From positions 372,001-436,000 of the forward strand of contig NZ_JAEG01000002.1 in assembly GCF_000518785.1 (NCBI RefSeq): a stretch of DNA of 64,000 nt. The letters run 5' to 3'. The translations under genes were made by a program, and so were the position numbers. Under the pieces are notes generated by a model. It made no database searches. It saw only the letters and a program-made list of their open reading frames with translations, and was not told the DNA's origin. Shown piece by piece: positions 57,988-64,000 of the stretch. The first letter of the stretch is position 1. The number at the start of each line of letters is the position of its first letter. The DNA comes from Paenirhizobium selenitireducens ATCC BAA-1503. GTDB taxonomy: Bacteria > Pseudomonadota > Alphaproteobacteria > Rhizobiales > Rhizobiaceae.

Positions 57988-59022
57988 TTACACCGCCGGC
58001 GGGCTGAGGCGGGCGAAGCCTTCCTGGCGATAGTACGGGAAGTGCGGATAGGCTGCGTCCGTTACGCTCGCGGCGTCGAGCGCGGCGATCTGTTCGGCCG
58101 TCAGGGTCCAGCCGATGGCGCCGAGGTTCTGGCGCAGCTGCTCCTCGTTGCGGGCGCCGATGATGACCGAAGAGACGGTCGGGCGCGACAGCAGCCAGTT
58201 GAGCGCCACCTGCGGGACGGTCTTGCCGGTCTCCTCGGCAATGCCATCCAGCGCATCGACAACCCGGTAGAGCCGTTCCTCGTCGACCGGCGGGCCGAAG
58301 GCGGCCGTCTCGTGCAGTCGGCTCTGCTTGGGCAGCGGGCTGCCGCGGCGGATCTTGCCGGTGAGACGGCCCCAGCCGAGCGGGCTCCAGACCATCGCGC
58401 CGATGCCCTGGTCGATGCCGAGCGGCATCAGGTCCCATTCGTAGTCGCGGCCGACCAGCGAATAGTAGACCTGGTTGGCCACGTAGCGCGGCCAGCCGTG
58501 CTTTTCGGCGGCGGCCAGCGACTTCATGATCTGCCAGCCGGCGAAATTGGATACGCCGACGTAGCGAAGCTTGCCGGATGCGACGAGGCGGTCGAGCGTC
58601 GACAAGACCTCCTCGACCGGCGTCGAGGCGTCGAAGGCATGAAGCTGCAGGAGGTCGATATAGTCGGTGCCGAGGCGGCGCAGGGCGGCGTCGATGCTGG
58701 TCACGAGGCGCGCCGAGGATGTGCCCCAATCGGCAGGCCCGTCACCCATCGGCAGGCCGGTCTTGGTGGAGATCAGCACGTCTCCGCGCCGGCCCTTGAT
58801 GGCCTGGCCCAGCACCTCCTCCGAGGCGCCGGCCGAGTAGACGTCGGCCGTGTCGAACAGGTTGACCCCGGCCTCGAGGCAGATGTCGATCATCCGCCGC
58901 GCCTCCGTCACATCCGTATTGCCCCAGGCACCGAAGAGCGGGCCGGAGCCGCCGAACGTGCCGGCTCCGAAACTGAGGGCCGGCACGCGCAGGCCGGAAG
59001 CTCCCAGACGACGATATTCCAT
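57988..59022 (-). CDS. Aldo/keto reductase
   Basis: A 344-residue NADPH-dependent oxidoreductase. The ATG at 59022 has AAAGGAC upstream and gives MEYRRLGASGLRVPALSFG. Catalytic Asp and Tyr are in LFDTADVYSAG, Lys is in ISTKTG, and the His-region is LLQLHAFD; KLRYVGVSNFAGWQ completes the family pattern. It follows the MFS exporter gene by 43 bases, so both are probably one transcript controlled by the divergent LysR gene. Substrate unknown. Confidence 0.9.
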   Translation of the reverse strand: MEYRRLGASGLRVPALSFGAGTFGGSGPLFGAWGNTDVTEARRMIDICLEAGVNLFDTADVYSAGASEEVLGQAIKGRRGDVLISTKTGLPMGDGPADWGTSSARLVTSIDAALRRLGTDYIDLLQLHAFDASTPVEEVLSTLDRLVASGKLRYVGVSNFAGWQIMKSLAAAEKHGWPRYVANQVYYSLVGRDYEWDLMPLGIDQGIGAMVWSPLGWGRLTGKIRRGSPLPKQSRLHETAAFGPPVDEERLYRVVDALDGIAEETGKTVPQVALNWLLSRPTVSSVIIGARNEEQLRQNLGAIGWTLTAEQIAALDAASVTDAAYPHFPYYRQEGFARLSPPAV

Positions 59023-59065
59023 GACAGTGTCCTTTCGATTGTTGATGCGTTTGGCTGGGTGTGGT

Positions 59066-60241
59066 TCAGGACTTGGCCGGCGCCGCATCCAGGCCCCGCT
59101 GCTCGCGGCGCATGGCGACGAGGGCGAGCCCGACGGCCGCGACCGGGAAGATGGCGGCGACGATCGGCAGATGAGCAAGGCCCGGACCGTGTTCGATGGT
59201 AAGCCCGCCGACCCAGGCGCCGATCGCATTGCCGAGGTTGAAGGCGGCGATGTTGAGGCTGGAGGCCAGCGCCTGCCCCATGCCCGTGGCCTTCTGCAGG
59301 ATGCGCAGTTGCAGCGGCGCGACGGTGGCAAAGCCGGCGGCACCGAGCAGGCCCACCATGGCCGCGGCGGCGAACGGGTAACCGATCAGCATTTCCATGG
59401 CGACCAGCACCACGCCGAGCCCGCCCAGCGACAGGATCAGGGCGCGGTCGAGATTGCGGTCGGCCAGTCGGCCACCGAGGAGGTTGCCGACGACCAGACC
59501 CGCCCCGAACAGCAGCAGGATCGGCGAGACGGCCGTTTCGGCAAAGCCGCTGACCTGGGTGAGGATCGGCGCGATGAAGGTAAAGACGGCAAAGACCGCG
59601 GCGAAACCGAGCACGGTCATGACGAGGCTCGTTACCACCGGTTCGCTGAACAGCACCGAGAGGGACGTGCCCTTCTCGGTCTTGTCGGCCGCGGCGTCTT
59701 CCTTCGGCAGGAAAATGGTGAGAACGGCAAAGGCTATGACGCCGACGACGGCAACCGCCCAGAAAGTCATGCGCCAGCCATATTCCTGGCCAAGCCAGGT
59801 GCCGAGCGGCACGCCGACGATGTTGGCGACCGTAAGCCCGGTGAACATGACGGCGATGGCCGAGGCGCGGCGGTCCTTAGCGACGAGGCTGGTCGCCACC
59901 ACGGAGCCGACGCCGAAGAAGGTGCCGTGGGCCAGCGCCGTGACCAGGCGGGCGACCATCAGCGCTTCGAAGTTCGGGGCCAGCGCACAGGCCGCGTTGC
60001 CGATGGTAAAGACCACCATCAGCAGCAGGAGCGTGGTGCGCGACTTCATCCGCCCGGCAAAGGCGGTGAGGATCGGCGCACCGACGACGACGCCGAGCGC
60101 ATAGCCGGAGATCAGCAGGCCGGCCGTGGCGATCGAGATGCCGAGATCGCGGCCGACCTCGATCAGCAATCCCATGATGACGAATTCGGTGACGCCGATC
60201 CCGAAGGCGCCGGCGGTGAGAGCATAAAGGGCAAGGGGCAT
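59066..60241 (-). CDS. MFS transporter, DHA1/AraJ-like exporter
   Basis: A 391-residue inner-membrane protein with 12 predicted helices. The N-terminal half has PLALYALTAGAFGIGVTEFV and the loop GRMKSRTTLL, with the DHA1-type signature around GYALGVVVGAP. It resembles the AraJ/YdhP group that exports sugars or drugs by proton exchange. A LysR gene is divergent, and an inverted repeat lies just upstream of the start. Substrate unknown. Confidence 0.9.
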   Translation of the reverse strand: MPLALYALTAGAFGIGVTEFVIMGLLIEVGRDLGISIATAGLLISGYALGVVVGAPILTAFAGRMKSRTTLLLLMVVFTIGNAACALAPNFEALMVARLVTALAHGTFFGVGSVVATSLVAKDRRASAIAVMFTGLTVANIVGVPLGTWLGQEYGWRMTFWAVAVVGVIAFAVLTIFLPKEDAAADKTEKGTSLSVLFSEPVVTSLVMTVLGFAAVFAVFTFIAPILTQVSGFAETAVSPILLLFGAGLVVGNLLGGRLADRNLDRALILSLGGLGVVLVAMEMLIGYPFAAAAMVGLLGAAGFATVAPLQLRILQKATGMGQALASSLNIAAFNLGNAIGAWVGGLTIEHGPGLAHLPIVAAIFPVAAVGLALVAMRREQRGLDAAPAKS

Positions 60242-60253
60242 GGAGAGACATCC

Positions 60254-60285
60254 TCTATCTGGTGCCGTTAGGCTCTCCAGATAGA
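60254..60285. promoter_or_regulatory. Inverted repeat in the MFS/LysR divergent promoter
   Basis: TCTATCTGG at 60254-60262 and CCAGATAGA at 60277-60285 are perfect 9-base arms with a 14-base spacer, in the 106-base gap between divergent genes. This is the expected place for a LysR binding site. It lies only 13 bases before the MFS start, so it could alternatively be a leader hairpin. Confidence 0.55.
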
Positions 60286-60347
60286 CAGAGGCGGCTCGGT
60301 GAAATAGTATGCCGACAAGAACAATATATGTGAACTGAAGTCACCGA

Positions 60348-61253
60348 ATGGCCCGACAGGACATCAATCGATCCGGCGAGATGGAGGTTTTCGTGCAGGT
60401 GGTGGAACGGGGCGGCTTTTCCGCCGCCGCCCGCGCCTGCCGCATGACCCCTTCGGCGGTCAGCAAGCTTGTCGCGCGGCTGGAAACCCGGCTCGGTACG
60501 CGGCTGGTCAATCGCTCAACCCGCAAACTGCTGCTGACGCCCGAAGGCCAGGTCTTCTACGAGCGCTCGATGCGCATCCTCGCCGACATCGACGAGGCGG
60601 AGAAAAGTGCTGCCTCGCTCGACAATCCGCGCGGCCTGATCCGCATCAACACCAGCGCGGCCTATGGCACGCATATCCTGGCGCCGGTGCTTTCCCGCTT
60701 CCTCGAAGCCCATCCCGGCATTTCCGTGGAAATCGTCCAGACCGACCTCGTGGTCGACCTGCTGGCGGAACGGGCCGACATCGCCATCCGCGCCGGGCCG
60801 ATGGCGAGCTCCAGTCTGGTCGCCCGCAAGCTCGGCGAGACTGCGCTCGTGATCGTCGCGTCGCCGGACTATCTGGCGCGTCACGGCGAACCGCGGACCG
60901 CCGCCGACATGGATCGCCATTGCCGGTTGGGCTTCGGCTATGTGCGCGCGCTGTCCGACTGGGACGTCCCGGAGGGCGACGCCATCGTTCCGGTACCGGC
61001 GGTCGGCCGCGTCAGCGCCAGCGACGGCGAGGCGCTGCGTCATCTGGCGATCGGCGGCACGGGACTGGCGCGGCTTGCCGCCTTCACCGTGCGCGAGGAC
61101 ATCGCCGCCGGCCGGCTGGTCCAGGTGCTCGACGACCCGCGCACCCGGGTCAGCGAAGCCTTCCACGCGGTCTATGTCGGCCAGGGCGGTCACCTGCCCG
61201 CCCGCATCCGGGTGATGCTCGATTTTCTCTCGGAACACGGCCGGGTCAACTGA
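60348..61253 (+). CDS. LysR family transcriptional regulator
   Basis: A 301-residue regulator. The helix-turn-helix is at ~20-45 (GGFSAAARACRMTPSAVSKL) with the wing ETRLGTRLVNRSTRKLLLT. The effector domain follows (LIRINTSAAYGTHILAPVL). It belongs to the DsdC/AaeR-like CrgA-type group by pattern. It is divergent from the MFS and aldo/keto reductase genes and probably controls them through the shared 106-base gap. The inducer is unknown. Confidence 0.9.
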   Translation: MARQDINRSGEMEVFVQVVERGGFSAAARACRMTPSAVSKLVARLETRLGTRLVNRSTRKLLLTPEGQVFYERSMRILADIDEAEKSAASLDNPRGLIRINTSAAYGTHILAPVLSRFLEAHPGISVEIVQTDLVVDLLAERADIAIRAGPMASSSLVARKLGETALVIVASPDYLARHGEPRTAADMDRHCRLGFGYVRALSDWDVPEGDAIVPVPAVGRVSASDGEALRHLAIGGTGLARLAAFTVREDIAAGRLVQVLDDPRTRVSEAFHAVYVGQGGHLPARIRVMLDFLSEHGRVN

Positions 61254-61291
61254 TCGCGAACGAAGCCCCCGCCGCTCTAGCACTTTTGCGG

Positions 61292-62182
61292 TCACTCGGC
61301 GGCGGCCACGGCCAGCGCGTGGGTGGAGAGGCCCCAGTCGGGCTCGGAATACCATTCGTCCTCGGCCGGGACGCCCTTCCAGCGCAGGCTCTGCACCGCG
61401 CGCCAATTGTCGACGAAGGCGGCCCGAAGCCGCGTGTGGCAGGCCCAGTCCGACTGCGCGACGCCCTCGCCCCAGACGAAGGAGACGCCTTCGATGAAGC
61501 GGGCTGCGTAGCCCGCCGCCTCCCGCCGCATCAGGAGGAAGCCGGCCATGGCCGTATATTCGGGGCCCTTGCCGCCGCCCTCGAAGAGCGGCACGCCGAG
61601 GGGAAACAGCAGTCGTCCGCCCGGCTTCAGTCGCTCGATCCACGGATCGGCCGGCCGGTCGACGGCGAAGTTGACGTAGACGATGTCGGCATCTTCCTTT
61701 GGCCATTCTACCGCATTGCCGCAGATCACCTCGACATTGGCACGACCGGCGAGGCAGGCCCGTGCCCGCTCAGTGAGCGCCGGATCGTATTCGACCGCGA
61801 GAATACGCCCTTGCGGGCCGACGAGTTCCGAGAGGATGGCGGTGTAGTATCCTGTGCCGACGCCCGCATGGACCACGGTTTCGCCCCGTCGCGGCGCCAG
61901 CGAATGAAGGGCCAGCGCATGCAGGGACGGACTGCCGTTGTTGACGCCGCGCGGCGCGTCGAGTGCCACCAGCACATCCTCGTAGAGGGTTGCCACATCA
62001 TGCGACGGCGCCTCGCGATAGCCGCCATGTTCCTGGATCAGCCAGGGCGGCGGCCCGAGGAAGTCCTCGCGTCTGACATGGGAAAAGGCGTTCGCCAGAG
62101 GGCCGTCCTCGAGGACGCCCGCCTTCTGCAGCATGCGCACCGCATAGTGCCGACGCTGCTCCATCGTCGAACCGGCCAGCAT
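61292..62182 (-). CDS. Protein-isoaspartate O-methyltransferase-like protein
   Basis: A 296-residue protein; the ATG at 62182 has GGAGACGG upstream, and the 16 residues before it in the longer frame are unmatched. Its SAM site VHAGVGTGYYTAILSELVG, the strand ILAVEYDP and the later RLKPGGRLLFPLG follow the Pcm-type methyltransferase fold; NNGSPSLHALAL replaces the usual substrate region. Canonical Pcm repairs isoaspartyl residues; this is longer and divergent, so the substrate is open. It is convergent with the LysR gene. Confidence 0.8.
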   Translation of the reverse strand: MLAGSTMEQRRHYAVRMLQKAGVLEDGPLANAFSHVRREDFLGPPPWLIQEHGGYREAPSHDVATLYEDVLVALDAPRGVNNGSPSLHALALHSLAPRRGETVVHAGVGTGYYTAILSELVGPQGRILAVEYDPALTERARACLAGRANVEVICGNAVEWPKEDADIVYVNFAVDRPADPWIERLKPGGRLLFPLGVPLFEGGGKGPEYTAMAGFLLMRREAAGYAARFIEGVSFVWGEGVAQSDWACHTRLRAAFVDNWRAVQSLRWKGVPAEDEWYSEPDWGLSTHALAVAAAE

Positions 62183-62330
62183 GATCCGTCTCCATCCGCT
62201 CGGCCCCCGACGCAAATTTGCCGCGCGCACGCATCAAAAGCAATCAGGCATTGTTCACCCGAATGAATTTGCTCATTCGCAAGTCATCCGCTAACCCGCA
62301 TGCCCAGATATTGATCAGGATGCGACCATC

Positions 62331-63242
62331 ATGAGCGACGAGATCGCCCCGGCAGTGAAGAACGAGGACAGCGCGCGCGGTTTCGCTTTCGCCTTTGCTG
62401 CCTATTTCATGTGGGGTTTCCTGCCGCTCTACCTGAAGCTCGTGGCGCATATTTCGCCGATGGAAGTCGTCGCCCATCGCGTCATCTGGTCGCTGCCGAT
62501 CACCGCGGTGATCCTGCTTCTGCTCAAGCGCGGCGGCGACGTGTGGAAGGCGATCCGCACGCCCTCCATGCTCGGTATGGCGCTGGTGACGGCGAGCCTG
62601 GTGACCATCAACTGGCTGGTCTATGTCTATGCGATCACGTCGGGCCATGCGCTGCAGGGCGCGCTCGGCTATTACATCAATCCGCTGATCTCGGTGCTGA
62701 TCGGGGCCATTCTGCTCAAGGAGCGCATGATGCTGCCGCAGAAGGTCGCCATCCTTCTGGCGGCGATCGCGGTCGCCATCCTCACCTATGACGCCGGCGG
62801 CCTGCCTTGGATCTCGCTGGCGCTCGCGTTTAGCTGGGGCTTCTACGCCTTCTTCCGCAAGACGCTGCCGATCGGCCCCAATCAGGGTTTCTTCCTCGAG
62901 ATCCTGATCCTGTCGGTGCCGGCCTGCCTCTACATCCTGTTCGTCGAAATGAGCGGCACGGGGCACATGGTCAACGGCAATGGCGCAAGCGATATCGGGC
63001 TGCTGATCTTCAGCGGCATCGCCACCGCCATTCCGCTGATGAGTTACGCCAACGGGGCGAAACTGCTCAGGCTGTCGACGATCGGCATGATGCAGTACAT
63101 TGCCCCGACCATGGTGTTCATCACCGCCGTTTTCGTGTTTCATGAACCCTTCGGCCAGACGAAGTTCATCGCCTTCCTGTTCATCTGGGCCGGCCTGATC
63201 ACCTATTCCTGGCCGATGATCCGCGAGTATCGCAACCGCTGA
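62331..63242 (+). CDS. rarD: EamA family transporter RarD
   Basis: A 303-residue membrane protein with about ten helices in two EamA halves. It follows RarD: GFAFAFAAYFMWGFLPLYLKL, VAHRVIWSLPITAVIL, GYYINPLISVLIGAILLKERM and the C-terminal MMQYIAPTMVFITAVFVF. RarD-type transporters belong to the drug/metabolite superfamily; E. coli RarD is linked to chloramphenicol sensitivity, and the substrate is unknown. It is divergent from the methyltransferase gene by 148 bases. Confidence 0.92.
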   Translation: MSDEIAPAVKNEDSARGFAFAFAAYFMWGFLPLYLKLVAHISPMEVVAHRVIWSLPITAVILLLLKRGGDVWKAIRTPSMLGMALVTASLVTINWLVYVYAITSGHALQGALGYYINPLISVLIGAILLKERMMLPQKVAILLAAIAVAILTYDAGGLPWISLALAFSWGFYAFFRKTLPIGPNQGFFLEILILSVPACLYILFVEMSGTGHMVNGNGASDIGLLIFSGIATAIPLMSYANGAKLLRLSTIGMMQYIAPTMVFITAVFVFHEPFGQTKFIAFLFIWAGLITYSWPMIREYRNR

Positions 63243-63294
63243 GCGGCGAAAGCAAGCGGGCGGCGACATCGGCGAAACCGAGTGGAGACATGCG

Positions 63295-63624
63295 ATGCAG
63301 ATGGCGGACATAGCCTTCGGCACCACCGACTGGAGCACGATCGAGGCGACAGAGCACAAGGGCGAGACGGGCGCTGCCACCTGGCGCACACGCCAATTCG
63401 GTCCGATCCGGGTCCGGATGGTGGAATACACGCCCGGCTATCTGGCGGATCACTGGTGCGTCAAAGGGCATATCCTGCTCTGCCTCGAGGGCGAGCTGAC
63501 GACCGAGCTTGCCGATGGTCGCGTCTTCGTGCTGAAGCCGGGCATGAGCTATCAGGTGGCCGACAATGCCGAACCCCACCGCTCCTCAACCCAAGTCGGC
63601 GCCAAATTGTTCATCGTCGATTGA
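63295..63624 (+). CDS. Small cupin-fold protein (DHCW-motif type)
   Basis: A 109-residue protein of one cupin domain: VRMVEYTPGYLADHWCVKG, then LLCLEGELTTELADGRVFVL and KPGMSYQVADNAEPHRS. The Asp-His pair followed by Trp-Cys (here DHWC) corresponds to the small family named for a DHCW motif; the His residues could bind a metal. A second ATG is two codons downstream. Function unknown. It lies 52 bases after rarD and may be in the same transcript. Confidence 0.8.
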   Translation: MQMADIAFGTTDWSTIEATEHKGETGAATWRTRQFGPIRVRMVEYTPGYLADHWCVKGHILLCLEGELTTELADGRVFVLKPGMSYQVADNAEPHRSSTQVGAKLFIVD

Positions 63625-63636
63625 CCGACCCCGGCT

Positions 63637-64000
63637 TCAAAGCCGGGAAATGACCTCATCGGCCCCGTCGAGGTCGGTGACCGTTTCCAGTTTTTCGAGA
63701 ATGGCCGGGACGATGTCGTCGATCTCGGCGATCACCATGGGCTGGACCCTGTGGGCGGTGTGGATGAAGCCCTGCTCGCGCATGTGGCGCACCAGTTCCA
63801 GCATCGGATCCCAGAAACCGTTAACATTGGCGAAGACCATCGGCTTTTCGTGGCGGCCGAGCTGTGCCCAGGTCATGATCTCGACGATCTCCTCCAGCGT
63901 ACCGATACCACCCGGCAAAGTAACGAAGGCATCGGCGCGTTCGAACATGGCGTGCTTGCGCTCGTGCATGTCCCTGGTGACGATCAGCTCGTCCAGCTGG
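63637..64000 (-). CDS. LOG/TIGR00730 family Rossmann-fold protein (5' end beyond window)
   Basis: The frame stays open from 63637 to the right edge, so the N-terminal part is missing. The visible ~120 residues include TRDMHERKHAMFERADAF and VTLPGGIGTLEEI. The Arg in MHERK and the PGGxGTxxE block are the LOG-family nucleotide-binding and catalytic motifs. Members cleave ribose-5-phosphate from cytokinin nucleotides or AMP; many bacterial ones have no proven role. A cytokinin-activating role would fit a plant-associated bacterium but is inference. Confidence 0.88.
   Translation of the reverse strand, partial: QLDELIVTRDMHERKHAMFERADAFVTLPGGIGTLEEIVEIMTWAQLGRHEKPMVFANVNGFWDPMLELVRHMREQGFIHTAHRVQPMVIAEIDDIVPAILEKLETVTDLDGADEVISRL

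Noticed and set aside
58850-60271. 473-codon plus-strand frame across the aldo/keto reductase and MFS genes
   Set aside because: It spans parts of two well-supported minus-strand genes and reads as Asp/Gly/Arg/His-rich noise.

Overview
The window looks like a stretch of chromosome from an alphaproteobacterium of the Hyphomicrobiales, most likely family Rhizobiaceae (Rhizobium/Agrobacterium/Ensifer-like). The evidence is high GC with GC-rich third codon positions, typical alphaproteobacterial orders (lptF-lptG-lptD-surA-pdxA-rsmA; fabD-fabG-acpP-fabF-mltG-yicC-gmk; rpsF-rpsR-DUF2232-rplI; radA-cvpA-purF), and short palindromic intergenic repeats of the kind known from rhizobia. I cannot name the species from sequence alone. 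I see no rRNA, tRNA, CRISPR array, prophage or intact insertion sequence.

Layout. 1-9.4 kb: a cut-off glutathione S-transferase, a DinB-fold protein, a multi-membrane-span chemotaxis receptor with a small co-transcribed membrane protein, a GGDEF-fold protein with a degenerate active site, an ABC-F ATPase and three Tad-type pseudopilin genes. 9.4-20.1 kb: holC and pepA on the minus strand, then a PAP2 phosphatase and the envelope block lptF-lptG-lptD-surA-pdxA-rsmA. 20.1-26.0 kb: a choline-sulfate module (LysR regulator, ChoX, choline sulfatase) and a NIT-domain chemotaxis receptor. 26.1-33.3 kb: a minus-strand fatty-acid and cell-wall run. 33.5-39.7 kb: an aldo/keto reductase, a ClbS-like protein, the ribosomal block and dnaB. 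39.7-47.4 kb: azlCD with an AraC regulator, then alr, radA, cvpA, purF and an SDR. 47.5-51.3 kb: accessory genes, including a two-gene cassette (DUF2188 plus a deoxyribosyltransferase/TIR-like protein), a frameshifted GH25 lysozyme gene and a diguanylate cyclase. 51.5-58.0 kb: cysS and cimA, with three copies of a palindrome-ended repeat between them and DUF559, GFA and aminopeptidase genes in the gaps. 58.0-64.0 kb: an aldo/keto reductase and an MFS exporter divergent from a LysR gene, a methyltransferase-fold protein, rarD, a small cupin and a cut-off LOG-family gene.

How the genes work together. The core blocks supply outer-membrane biogenesis (LptF/G/D and SurA), type II fatty acid synthesis (FabD, FabG, AcpP, FabF), peptidoglycan processing (Alr, MltG), translation (S6, S18, L9, CysS, RsmA), replication and repair (DnaB, HolC, RadA), and purine and isoleucine synthesis (PurF, CimA). 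Accessory pieces sit between them: chemoreceptors, osmolyte uptake and hydrolysis, exporters with their own regulators, and the 47.5 kb cassette, which is the best candidate here for an undescribed function. No large unknown system is evident.
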